Source of the DNA: Nemertoderma westbladi
Lineage: Eukaryota > Xenacoelomorpha > Nemertodermatida > Nemertodermatidae
NCBI GenBank assembly: GCA_032718475.1
Contig: JAUCBJ010001642.1
Coordinates: forward strand, 1 to 63,995
Length of the DNA stretch: 63,995 nucleotides
Direction of reading: 5' to 3'
Below the pieces are notes generated by a model. It saw only the letters and a program-made list of their open reading frames with translations. It did not search any database and was not told where the DNA came from. This document shows, one piece after another, positions 51,214-60,155 of this stretch (positions are counted from its first letter, which is position 1; each line of letters opens with the position of its first letter). The translations under genes and the position numbers were made by a program.

Positions 51214-52148
51214 TTGTGGTTGACTATGTTCTACGCATGTCCTTAGATCATCATAATGATGATGGGGTGATGATAACTCCACCTACTGGCTCCAGAAGTC
51301 GAGGAAATCCTGCCAAGTACCTAACTGATCTAGACTTTGCTGATGACTTAGGAGTACTCTCAGAATCACTAGAGGGAGCCCAACGGCTTCTCAGCTCATT
51401 AGAACATGCTGCTTCTAGTGTTGGTCTTTTTATTAACTCCAGAAAGACCAAAATATTGACAGTTAACTTTGAAAGTCCTCAGCAATTCTCTGATCGGATG
51501 AGCATAAGCTCAAAAAATGGTATGCTTGAGCATGTGGACGACTTCTGTTACCTGGGATCATGGATCCGGAAGTCAGGTGAGGACCTTCGAATATGTAAGG
51601 GAAAGGCATGGGCAACCTTGAATAGGCTTTCCAGGATTTGGAAGTCACCGAGAATTAATCGGAAACTTAAGGTCCGATTATTTAGAGCAGCAGTAGTTCC
51701 AGTACTCCTCTATGGGAGTCCATGCTGGGCTCTAACTGCTGAGGACACCAAATCTCTGGATGGCACATTCACAAGAATGCTACGCCGGGTTCATTGTGTC
51801 AAGTACAATGCACACATCTCCAACCAGACACTATATAACATTGGAGGTGTCTCATTGGTTCCCCCAAGCTTGACACTAGAACAAAATTGCCTCCGCTTTG
51901 CAGGACATTGCTTTCGCCGTGAGGACCAACCAGTGCATAATCTTGTACTTTGGCAGCCTCATGGAGTGAATAAGCATGGTGGACAGCCCATGACTTTCTT
52001 GAGACGCATCTTAAAGGACACTGGCCTTGAAGATGCGGATGATCTAGCAAATTGCATGGGTTATAGGCAGTTGTGGCGGTGCAATTTGGTCGATAAGCCG
52101 GCACAGCATTCTTTAAAATGCAGCTGCAATGCAGCATGCCGATCCTAG
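51174..52148 (+). pseudogene. RTE-like LINE: reverse transcriptase catalytic FADD motif, thumb and C-terminal domain
   Basis: Restarts with FLFIIVVDYVLR, then LTDLDFADDLGVL (the FADD form of the YxDD box), the thumb (GLFINSRKTKIL), VDDFCYLGSWI, and the C-terminal LLYGSPCWALT and RMLRRVHCVKYNAHISN. It ends RQLWRCNLVD and an unrelated tail. This L-Y-G-x-x-x-W-x-L region is characteristic of RTE-type elements. The frame change falls in the conserved GVLQGD region, destroying activity. Confidence 0.85.
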
Positions 52149-52253
52149 TAGTAGTATTTTGCGTACCGAATGATGACCAAGGATCATCGGGGGCTTTAAA
52201 GCCGGCACACATATTGAGGGGGGAGGCCAGCAGAGGTGTACCAGTGAGGATGA

Positions 52254-52626
52254 GATGAAGGGCGGCATTCTAATGCCAAGTGACGAGAAGATGAAGGGTG
52301 GCATTTTACCGAAAGTGGACGTTTCGAAGGTATCCATCATAGTCGGAATGGATTGTCCGACGGCCCATGAGAGAGTAAGGACCATTTTTGGAGAGAATAA
52401 GCAGCGGGATCCGAAGGCGATTCTCACGCCATTCGGATGGACGCTTAGTGGCCCAATTAAAACCAAGGTTCCATCCAGGGTGTCGGAGACATCAGGGTGC
52501 ATGCTATCAGGCACCGTTAAGGACGTAGAGGAGAAACCAGAGACGGGCGATGGTGACGTCCCATGTGAGAAGCGGCCTGAGGAAAGATACCAGGAGTTGG
52601 GTATGGGATGGTTGGTAAAAGGATAG
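52254..52626 (+). pseudogene. BEL/Pao-like pol fragment after the protease core
   Basis: Encodes VSIIVGMDCPTAHE and PKAILTPFGWTLSGPI, matching the IxxGxD ... TxxGWTxxG signature that follows the retropepsin in BEL/Pao (compare 1-428, oppositely oriented and different in sequence). It starts with a doubled MKGGIL motif (52254 and 52290). The rest of Pol is absent, so it is a remnant. It begins just past the end of the RTE-like LINE. Confidence 0.6.
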
Positions 52627-52883
52627 AGGATAGTTCCAGAGAAATACCGTCGGTAGATCAGTTAGGAGGGGAAGTAACAGCAAGAGAGTGGGCGGAGGAG
52701 AATGGATTCGACGCGGAAGACTTAGAGACGATGGGATGGAACAAGGATGTTCCCGGCAACTATCGGTATGAGGATGGAGAAGAGTGGACGGCGAGATGTC
52801 CGGAGAAGTGTCCGGAGGAGACGCCAGTCCAGTTAAGAGGTCAAGTGGAGGTAAGAGGTCGAGTGGTAAGGGAGGTCAATTAA
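52608..52883 (+). other. Unidentified ORF, 91 codons, probably retroelement remnant
   Basis: Highly charged, G/E/R-rich product (WAEENGFDAEDLETMGWNKD). It overlaps the end of the previous fragment in another frame. No known domain. It may be a frame-shifted extension of the same degenerate element. Confidence 0.25.
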
Positions 52884-52892
52884 GAAGACAGG

Positions 52893-53174
52893 GTGGAAAG
52901 GGATAGGATTAGTGTTCTGTTCTATATATTCTTTCGATTTCTTTTCATTCTACCGCCAGGCAATGACAAGATGAAGGGTGGCATTTTGCTGCCAGGGGAC
53001 CATGAGGAAGTCAAGAAGGCGGCCGAAAGACCCGATTTTAGGGTGGCGGAAGAGGGAGAATCAATTCCTAGTGAGTTGGAATTGGCAAGGAGAGTGTGGC
53101 GAAGGATAAGAGGACGTACAGGGGGGCAGTGGGAGAGTTCCTACTGGAAGAAGGGGCACCTTAGAGTTAAATAG
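52893..53174 (+). other. Unidentified ORF, 93 codons, shares MKGGIL motif with 52254-52626
   Basis: Contains DKMKGGILLPGD, closely similar to the doubled motif near 52,254-52,310. So a coding segment of about 40 bp has been duplicated within the region. No recognised domain. Confidence 0.25.
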
Positions 53175-53344
53175 AATAATAAAATAAGTAGAAAGTTAGA
53201 AAGTAATAGTTACTAGAAGTTAGATAGTAAGTAGTAGTTAGAAAGTTAGTAGAAGTTAGTAAGAAGTCAAAAAGTTAGTAGAAGTTAGTAAGAAGTCAAA
53301 AAGTTAGTAGAAGTTAGTAAGAGTAAGAGAAGGAGTGTTAGAAG
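53175..53344 (+). repeat. AGTTAGTAGAAG-type minisatellite
   Basis: Short degenerate repeats of AGTTAGTAGAAGTTAGTAAG with AAGTCAAAA, in about four copies. Confidence 0.7.
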
Positions 53345-53885
53345 TAGGCAGAAATTAGGGAGTGTGGTATATATACATACCACGGGAGTAGGAGGGTACA
53401 TAGTACCGTTAGAGTTAGTAGGCAGAAATAAGGGTGTGTGGTATATAAACATACCACGGGAGAAGGAGGGTACATAGTACCGTAAGAGTTAGAAGTAGGC
53501 AGAAGATAGGGAGTGTGGTATATTGACATGCCACGAGTAGTAGCAGGGTACATAGTACCGGAGTAGCAGGGTACATAGTACCGGAGTAGCAGGGTACATA
53601 GTACCGAGAGAGTTAGAGGTTGTGGGCACCGAAAGCGCCACATAGAAAGAGAGGGAGTGTGGTATGTAGATATACCATGAGAAGTAGTAGCAGGGGGGTT
53701 GTGGGCAACGAAAGCGCCACGTAGAAAGAGAGTAGAGGGTATGGTATGTAGGTATACCATAGAAGTAGTAGAAGGAGGGGTTGTGGGCACCGAAAGCGCC
53801 ACGTAGAAAGAGAGTAGAGGGTATGGTATGTAGGTATACCATAGAGGTAGTAGCAGAGGGGTTGTGGGCACCAAAAGCGCCACGT
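53345..53885 (+). repeat. Tandem hairpin repeats: GTGGTAT/ATACCAC, GGTAC/GTACC and GTGG/CCAC stems
   Basis: Six hairpins of the GTGGTAT...ATACCAC type lie at 53364-53383, 53438-53457, 53515-53534, 53659-53678, 53741-53760 and 53823-53842. Five GGTACATAGTACC hairpins lie at 53395, 53469, 53547, 53570 and 53593. Four GTGGGCACC-GAAA-GCGCCAC stems lie at about 53,618, 53,700, 53,781 and 53,861. Base changes in the stems are compensated (see findings). The ORFs across it are incidental. Confidence 0.8.
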
Positions 53886-54180
53886 AGTTAGAGAGTTAGT
53901 GGAGTTAGAGAGTTAGTAGAGTTAGTAGAGAGTACGAGAGTTAGTAGAGTTAGAGAGTTAGTAGAGTTAGAGAGTTAGGGAGTTAGTAGAGTTAGAGAGT
54001 CAGAGAGTTAGAGAGTTAGAGAGTTAGTAGAGTTAGTAGAGTTAGAGAGTTAGTAGAGTTAGAGAGTTAGAGAGTTAGTAGAGTTAGTAGAGTTAGAGAG
54101 TTAGTAGAGTTAGAGAGTTAGTAGAGTTAGAGAGTTAGTAGAGTTAGAGAGTTAGAGTTAGTGGAGTTAGTAGAGTCAAT
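53886..54180 (+). repeat. (GTTAGAGA / GTTAGTAGA)n degenerate array
   Basis: Interleaved AGAGTT and AGTAGAGTT words, about 300 bp. It resembles a degenerate TTAGAG hexamer array. Confidence 0.85.
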
Positions 54181-54299
54181 AGAGTTAGTAGTAATAGAGT
54201 TACATAGTAAGTACAAGGGTAAGAATTAAGTAGCGAGGTAGATAGGATAATAGCACAGACGGAGGAAGAAAATTGGCACATAGGGAGTGGTAGAGACAC

Positions 54300-54480
54300 A
54301 GGACATTGTGAAGCAGTGGGGATGGGCCAGCTCATGGGCCTTGTCTGCCACAAGCCGATGGACTGGGGCAAGTTCCGGGGGGAGCACGGGGCGGGCACAG
54401 GACGTTGTGGAGCAGTGGCGATGGGGCCAGCTCATGAGGCTTGTCTTCCACAAGCCGATGGACTGGGGTAAGTCCTAAGG
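54300..54480 (+). repeat. Two tandem copies, period about 99 bp
   Basis: GGACATTGTGAAGCAGTGG at 54301 recurs as GGACGTTGTGGAGCAGTGG at 54400. Both are followed by GGCCAGCTCATG and CACAAGCCGATGGACTGGGG. Confidence 0.85.
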
Positions 54481-54684
54481 GAAGATATTGAGAGGAGGTG
54501 TTGACGCGTGTGGAAAGTAGACGGGTGCAATTCAAATGTGGGGAGCGAGCAGTAAGGGGGAGAGTAAGGGACAGAGAGGTCCGAGAGTAAGATAGAGTAG
54601 AGTGGATTTAGAGTGGAGCTAAAGTGAAGTTAGAGTCAGTTCATAGTGAGGAGATATAAAATTGTGTGAGAGGAGTCCACAATT
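54481..54684. other. Spacer before hairpin cluster
   Basis: G/A-rich plus strand, no gene seen. Confidence 0.4.
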
Positions 54685-55040
54685 GTCTCGAACTGAGACG
54701 TCAGATGTCTTGGTGCAACATAGGTTGCGGTTGCACCAAGAAGGGGCAGTAATATCATACCCAGAGGGAGCTGCCTGGAAACCTGACTCTGAGAAAAGAA
54801 CTCCACCCCACACCCGATATTAGATCGGGTTCCAGCGGAATTGAAGCGCACTTGTAGTTGATGCTATCTTCTCACTGGGAAGATAGCATGGGGAGGAGTG
54901 TAAGCGGATTCAATTCCGCCTCATTACCCACCACAAATGGGATAGTGGCATTTTCAGCAATATGTTGGAGATACGAGATTAGCAATAATTAATCTCGTAT
55001 CACAACCAACATCGGGGGACAGTACAAGCCCCGAAGCCAC
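54685..55040 (+). ncRNA. Cluster of at least seven consecutive hairpins, possible structured RNA
   Basis: Stems in order: GTCTC/GAGAC (54685-54699); CTTGGTGCAAC/GTTGCACCAAG (54709-54740); GGCAG/CTGCC (about 54,746-54,775); ACCCGAT/ATCGGGT (54812-54830); ATGCTATCTT/AAGATAGCAT (54861-54889); GCGGA/TCCGC (54904-54919); ATACGAGATTA/TAATCTCGTAT (54971-55000) inside an outer GTTGG/CCAAC; CGGGG/CCCCG (about 55,013-55,037). This density of perfect stems is unusual. It straddles the candidate LTR start at 54899, so it may be the folded end of a retroelement RNA. No gene family recognised. Confidence 0.35.
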
Positions 55041-55463
55041 ACACAAAGGAAGGTTAGAGGTCAAACCACCTCGGAAGGGACACAGCTAGAAGAAGCTAGC
55101 AGCAGGGGGGAAACACTCCCAGAGAGTGAAAGGGTGAGAAGTAAGAGATTAGCCCATAAGGGCAAAGGGAGAGCATCCGTTAGGTAACAGGCCAAAGTAG
55201 CGTAGGAGTAATATTGGTATATCAATCATATATTACCTCTCGTTGCCGGTTTGCATTCAGTCAGCCAGTTACCAGTTTCATATTGTCTTACCGTCACCAA
55301 GTGCTGTTATATGCTGTCATCATATATTACCATTACCGGTATTCCATCATTAACATATTCAGTCAACTGTGCCATTATTATACATATATATTGGAACGCA
55401 AGGAACATCAAACTCTAAACATTTTTCTCCAACGGCCTCGGCCAAGTTACCTGATATCATCAG
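54899..55463 (+). mobile_element. Candidate LTR preceded by a polypurine tract
   Basis: A purine run GGGGAGGAG (54890-54898) directly precedes TGTAAGCGGATTC, the usual polypurine-tract/LTR-start arrangement. The end is set tentatively at ATCATCA (55463), where LINE 3'-end sequence begins. The second LTR and most of the internal region are not identifiable, so this may be a solo or remnant LTR related to the BEL/Pao pieces at 52.25-53.17 kb. Confidence 0.35.
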
Positions 55464-55466
55464 CCT

Positions 55467-55811
55467 ATAGATAGATAGATTTATTTATACATTATGTAAA
55501 AACAATAACAAATACACCAAACAATGTACCGGTATAAAGGTATTGTCCAACATAACATATAGGATTACCCCTAAAGCTTTGCAGCTTATTTCCAAGGGGG
55601 TCCTTTATGTTACTTGGTTACAAATACAATATTACACTACGCTAACCTAAAACCAATATAAAACGTAATTACACTATGTACATGTACAACTTTACCGAGA
55701 GCGTGACAATGCCCGACTCAACGATAAAGATGTAATGTACAGAACAATTTATTATAAAACGTAATTACAGTATAAATAGTAAATAATTAATAAACTAATA
55801 ACTTACTGTAG
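55467..55811 (-). mobile_element. LINE 3' end, family X copy 2 (5'-truncated)
   Basis: Almost identical to 59,822-60,170 and 35,685-36,025, with the (TATC)n tail on the minus strand at 55,467-55,480. Similarity with the longest copy continues to AACTTACTGTAGG at about 55,811 and then breaks off. Confidence 0.9.
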
Positions 55812-56212
55812 GTAAGGTACTGTAGGTACTGTAGGTAAGTTACTGTGCCTATGGTGACGCGTACGAACATTAACCCGGTCGGGATCCCTGATCCCGTCAC
55901 ACGGGGCGCTTGGATACAACTATTATTAATAAGCTGTTGCATGGTTAAAGCTAATTGGGGGTCAAAGGTCAACGATAAAGCTGTATGGATATAGATAAGC
56001 GTAATTAGTTACCAGTAAGGGAGCTGTATACCCTATGTCTAAGTATAACGAGATGAAAGTCAATGAGGTCATATAGAAACCAATATATAAAACTAATTAT
56101 TGGTAAATCTAAAATAAAGTATAATTAAATAAATACAAATAATTAATTAAAATTAAATACAAATAAATAAGTATTAATAAATAAAAGAGCCGCGGTGTCA
56201 CTTATGACACCC
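55812..56212. other. Spacer, no gene seen
   Basis: Includes GTAGGTACTGTAGGTAAG short repeats and an AT-rich (AAATAAAT) stretch. No coding content. Confidence 0.4.
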
Positions 56213-56516
56213 TTTGCTCCTCTTTTCGACAGTTAGACCTCACTGATGACCCATTGTGTGTCAGGGCGCTAATCAGTCTGATTGATTAGGATAATCAATT
56301 AAACCCTAATTAGGAGTCGTAAGACACCTATTAGGGTTTAATTGTACTAATTAATTGATGCCACCTATCAATTAGGGTCTAATTAGCCTAATTGGGAGGT
56401 GTCACCCAGACAGTCTGGCGCCAATGACACCCAATGACACCCTATGGGTGATAATAGGGTGGCATATGACACCTAATGGGTGTCAGTGAGGTCTAACTGT
56501 CGCAAAGAGGAGCAAA
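56213..56516. mobile_element. 304-bp MITE with about 34-bp terminal inverted repeats
   Basis: The left end TTTGCTCCTCTTTTCGACAG (continuing TTAGACCTCACTGA) is matched in inverted form at the right end by TCAGTGAGGTCTAAC and GAGGAGCAAA with one mismatch. The interior is made of short inverted words (CAATTAAACCCTAATTAGG / CCTATTAGGGTTTAATTG; GACACC/GGTGTC). No ORF. A target duplication is not certain. Confidence 0.75.
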
Positions 56517-56815
56517 CCTATACTACTGCTGGGCCTGCAATCTATTGGTTGTAGGTTCTATAGCGTACTCATGGTTTTAGAGAATACTATAGTGATTCAA
56601 TGTATTAAAGATTCCACTAGGTGGTGTTAGCGATGTAAAAGTTTGATTCTTTGCCAAGTTGTGTAGTAGTTATTCAATGGTATATTGTTTTTCCTATTGT
56701 TGTTGTGGAGTTAACCTATTGCAAGTATTCAATATGTAAGTTAATTAAATTGTTTTCAAGCTAATAAATTTATCATTTTATTTTATACATAATTTGTGAT
56801 CAAAGAGATAAGATC
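56517..56815. other. Spacer, no gene seen
   Basis: AT-rich, no coding content recognised. Confidence 0.4.
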
Positions 56816-56935
56816 ACTAAAGGTTCAGCCCCGCCAGGGTCCACTCAGCCTTTCATCCACTGGGGTCGATAAAATGAGTACCAGTTAAACAACTGGGAGC
56901 AAATCATGGGATAGGAGTAGCGCCCACCCCTACCA
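56816..56935 (+). mobile_element. SINE-like conserved core
   Basis: GGTTCAGCCCCGCC is followed by CAGCCTTTCATCC, GGGGTCGATAAAATGAGTAC and CAGTTAAACAACTGGG. I recall this wording from central domains of tRNA-derived SINEs in molluscs and other animals (CCTTTCATCC ... GGGGTCGATAAA ... AGTACCAG). The match is from memory, not from a search. Confidence 0.45.
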
Positions 56936-57180
56936 TCGGGTAGCAGCTATCGAAAGAAGAGCCTTGGGTTGCCTCCGGCATTGGCCGACTGTTTGCTTAC
57001 AACCTTCAAAACAGCAATTATGTCATTGGTTCTCGAAAAATTTCTTAATTTTTGTTTGAAAATTTAGGTTTTATTCGTTTTTTAGGTTATATTAGGTTTT
57101 ATTCAATTAAAGAATCTCGATAAACATTGGGTGAGGGGTCTAGTAAAAACATCAGAGTTAAGCTCTACTGTAGGTTTATA
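56936..57180. other. Spacer, no gene seen
   Basis: T-rich near 57,040-57,110. No coding content. Confidence 0.4.
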
Positions 57181-57216
57181 AATGACTGGGTTTGCGCAGC
57201 ACGTCACAGGTTTAAC

Positions 57217-57720
57217 TTATAATGGTTTACTCACCTGTTTTTCCGTCATAAACGCAGGTTCGTCTCTCTCTACAAGTAAACTATGGCTTACAGTAGGTGG
57301 ACTACTTATCTTACCTGCGAGAATCGGCGATGAAGTCGCTCGTGGCTGCGGAATTGATTCCGACATAACAAACCTATTACCTTGCAGGGGTGATATTTCC
57401 TTCGGTTTTGGAACTATGACCGGTTTTACTGGAGTCGTGGGTTTGAGCATAGGAATAACTTGGGGAAAACGTTGACAGTAATCCTCGACGAACTCCTCTC
57501 CTCGATCTATCGCTCCCACACTTCCTTCCTCGATTCGCTTCTGAATTCCGCGATATCGAGTCTCCATGCGATCCAGGGCAGACAAGTCATGTCCAGCTCG
57601 AGACCTTATAGATCTATCTCTCGCGTCGAGTTCAAGGTCCTCTTGCGCGTTCGCTGCCTCGCGCGATCTGCGATTTAGTTCGAACTGGAGCTGCATCTCC
57701 CTTTCGCGTCGATCTGCTAT
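57217..57720 (-). pseudogene. Gag-like coiled-coil protein fragment, C-terminal part
   Basis: Minus strand, open from about 57,718. It encodes a charged helical stretch (QLQFELNRRSREAANAQEDL, then ALDRMETRYRGIQKRIEEG) and a proline-rich region (KPTTPVKPVIVPKPKE). This resembles the N-terminal half of BEL/Pao-type Gag. The segment ends at FMTEKQ followed by a perfect donor sequence CAG|GTGAGT at 57,233, after which the frame soon stops. It could be a retroelement remnant or an exon of a domesticated gag-derived gene. Confidence 0.4.
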
Positions 57721-58147
57721 GTGCTAACTCGTCGGCTGCTGCCGCCGCTTCTCGTGCTAAGTCCTCCTCCAGTCTCAGCATCTCCGATGCTTCGAACTCA
57801 GCTTGAGCCTGGAGTTTTGCAAATTTCGCTACATATTCTCGTCGCTGTCTTTTCCCTTCTGCCACAATGTGCGCCAATTGTCGTTGCGTTTCTTCCTCGG
57901 CGACTTGTTGTCGGCATCCGACCTCCTGTTGTTGTCGAGTAATTACAGACGCTGTCCTACTAACATCGCCAACGTCGCTCCGTACACTAACGAACGATCT
58001 ATCCAGTTGTGGAATTTGGTAGGCTCGCGAGCCTTCCGTATGTAATCTGGGTGTGTTTGGTGGATCGGCGTCAATTAACAGCATTCCATACATACTATAT
58101 CTGTATATATAATACAATACTAATATAGACCTCATATTATGTAACAT
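57632..58147 (-). pseudogene. Gag-like coiled-coil protein fragment, N-terminal part
   Basis: Minus strand. From about 58,090 it encodes LIDADPPNTPRLHTEGS, then RQQQEVGCRQQVAEEETQRQ and FAKLQAQAEFEASEMLRLEE followed by AREAAAAADELAH. This is a coiled coil like that in Gag at 429-3920 but of different sequence. A one-base frame change near 57,715 (after ADELAH) links it to the part at 57217-57720. A possible acceptor (ATATATACAG) lies upstream near 58,105, so the first dozen or so residues may be intronic. Confidence 0.4.
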
Positions 58148-58522
58148 CTCTGAGGGCTACGTAACATAGGGGACATACCATGGGAGGTATAAAGTTCTAA
58201 AAGTTAACAAATTCTGGAGATTCTAGATATTAATTTGTCCCATATATACTTGTCTATACTAATATATACTTGTCCCCTATATTCGTCTTGATTTTGTGTA
58301 CGTTGTACCAGCAATTCCTATTTCAAATTTCCCTCCAACCTACACTCAGACAGTAGTATCTAAATTTCGCAAGATAAAAATAATTTGCTAGATTTAATAT
58401 TACTATATGTACAGTATGTATATTGCACTACCCAATCTTATTCATTTCTCTCCGCCAGTTAGTTGTCCCGTTAATATCATTTACAATTCTGTATTGTAAA
58501 TATAATGAACTTGTGGATGGAA
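58148..58522. other. AT-rich spacer, no gene seen
   Basis: No coding content recognised. Confidence 0.4.
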
Positions 58523-59161
58523 TTGGAATTGGAATTGTTTATTGACATCAAAATACAGTAAAAATATAAAAAAAACATAGGCTATACGTTAAACGTTACA
58601 CACAACAGTACAATCGAAACTGAAACAAGTATTTACAAATTTATTCATTATTTATAATTAATTACAGTAGGCCTACAGTGTAAAATATTCGGTTTTATCG
58701 TTTGGGATATTAGATTACGGTAAGGTGTAGCTGTAGGACTTTAAAATTATGGTATTGTATACTAAAAACAATAGATGAGAAACGGTTTGGTTTGAACAAA
58801 TAAGTTTTTATGGGAGTGCACACTAAAAAGAATCATGATGATGTAGATGTGGATATAATTACAAATATTAAAAAAGGGGAACATACAGGCGCATAGGAAG
58901 CACAGGAAGGCGCACAGGAAGCATACATACGGGCGCGGAATGGTAATGGTTAACGGTACAGAGCAAAAGATAATGATGTCGGGGATAACCTCATGAGACA
59001 TAGTCTCGTTTCCATGGGGGTCCCCTGGCTATGCAGGGAATCGATCTGGCTATAAAATCATTATTGAAACTTAATAAAAAAAGAAAAATAAAAAATAAAA
59101 AAATACAGAACACGGTTATGATACGATTAAAAAAAAAAGAATGGAGTTTTTGTAGGGATGG
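58523..59161 (-). mobile_element. 3' UTR and (ATTCC)n tail of a third LINE family
   Basis: On the minus strand it follows the RT C-terminus at 59162-59335. It ends ATAAACAATTCCAATTCCAA, a (CAATTC)-type microsatellite tail near 58,523-58,545. A 79-codon ORF within it is not convincing. Confidence 0.65.
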
Positions 59162-59335
59162 TTAAAAAGAATAGATGCATTGTTCTCGGGAGGATAAAAG
59201 GCTAAGTAAGTGAGTCTTTACTTTGTGTTTAAAGGATTCTACTGTGGTTAATTGTTTTATTTCGTTCGGGAGTTTATTCCACAGGAAGGGTCCTAAGTAG
59301 GAGAAGGCGTGCGTGGCAGTTTTAGTTTTTTTCCG
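59162..59335 (-). pseudogene. LINE reverse transcriptase C-terminal end (5'-truncated copy)
   Basis: Minus strand: AFSYLGPFLWNKLPNEIKQL followed by TTVESFKHKVKTHLL and a TAA stop at 59162-59164. This xxxGPxLWNxLPxEIK...SFKxxLKxxLL ending is the standard C-terminus of CR1/L2/Jockey-type RT proteins. The sequence breaks off at about 59,340. Confidence 0.8.
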
Positions 59336-59510
59336 AGGAATGTGGAGTGAACGCGTAGCACCTACGCGTAGTTAATGTTAAAACTATGAAACTGGTGATA
59401 TATGACCCAATGTTGCGAACTACGCGTAGCTACGAGTAGGCCGAAAACATTTACATATATGTTATAGTACATTATGATAATGCTCTCCAAAGCGAAAAAT
59501 ATCAACCACC
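59336..59510. repeat. Inverted ACGCGTA words
   Basis: CTACGCGTAGTT (59362-59373) is inverted as AACTACGCGTAG (59418-59429), plus one more ACGCGTA at 59351. Possibly the end of a small DNA element. No gene. Confidence 0.5.
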
Positions 59511-59612
59511 CCCTATTGGGGCTCGAACCCGGTACCTAGGTTTCAAACTTCCGGTTATCATCAGCCGCGAGTGTGTGTCCTAAGACCACTGAGAGAGCTA
59601 CCAGGGCGGTAG
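59511..59612 (-). other. tRNA-like sequence (SINE head or tRNA pseudogene)
   Basis: Minus strand reads CTGGTAGCTCTCTCAGTGG (box A-like, TAGCTC.CTCAGTGG) and about 60 bp later GGGTTCGAGCCCC, a perfect box B. Both internal RNA polymerase III promoter boxes are present, but a clean cloverleaf with anticodon arm is not evident, so a tRNA-derived repeat is more likely than a working tRNA gene. Confidence 0.4.
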
Positions 59613-60155
59613 AAGATTTATTCGCTATGGAGTGGGGTATCATTTTTAGGCCTTTTTACATCACTCATAGGAAAAAGTACAACGTTATTCCCGTGCTCTG
59701 CCAGAAATGGCAACCATGCCTCAAAGAATAACTATTATAGGCCTACAGTGTTGTAGAAACCCCCGTATGCCGGCCATGCATGTTAATTAATTATCATAAT
59801 CATGCATTATCATAATGTACTATAGATATAGATAGATAGATTTATTTATACATTATGTAAAAACAATAACAAATACACCAAACAATGTACCGGTATAAAG
59901 GTATTGTCCAACATAACATATAGGATTACCCCTAAAGCTTTGCAGCTTATTTCCAAGGGGGTCCTTTATGTTACTTGGTTACAAATACAATATTACACTA
60001 CGCTAACCTAAAACCAATATAAAACGTAATTACACTATGTACATGTACAACTTTACCGAGAGCGTGACAATGCCCGACTCAACGATAAAGATGTAATGTA
60101 CAGAACAATTTATTATAAAACGTATTTACAGCATAAATAGTAAATAATTAATAAG

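Larger units (their letters stand above)
48600..52210 (+). mobile_element. Nearly full-length RTE-like LINE
   Basis: A 5' region with two related copies of a GGC(C/A)TGACC..GCAGATG...CATTGCGAC segment (48,610-48,825) precedes an endonuclease and reverse transcriptase, and the element ends in a short 3' UTR with TAGTAGTAG at about 52,147. Together the parts span roughly 3.6 kb. The coding sequence has only one premature stop and two frame changes, so the copy is young. It lies immediately downstream of the tetranucleotide array. Confidence 0.75.

Noticed and set aside
53338-53883. 181-codon minus ORF rich in HTIPS/YIPHS words
   Set aside because: Translation of the tandem hairpin repeats.
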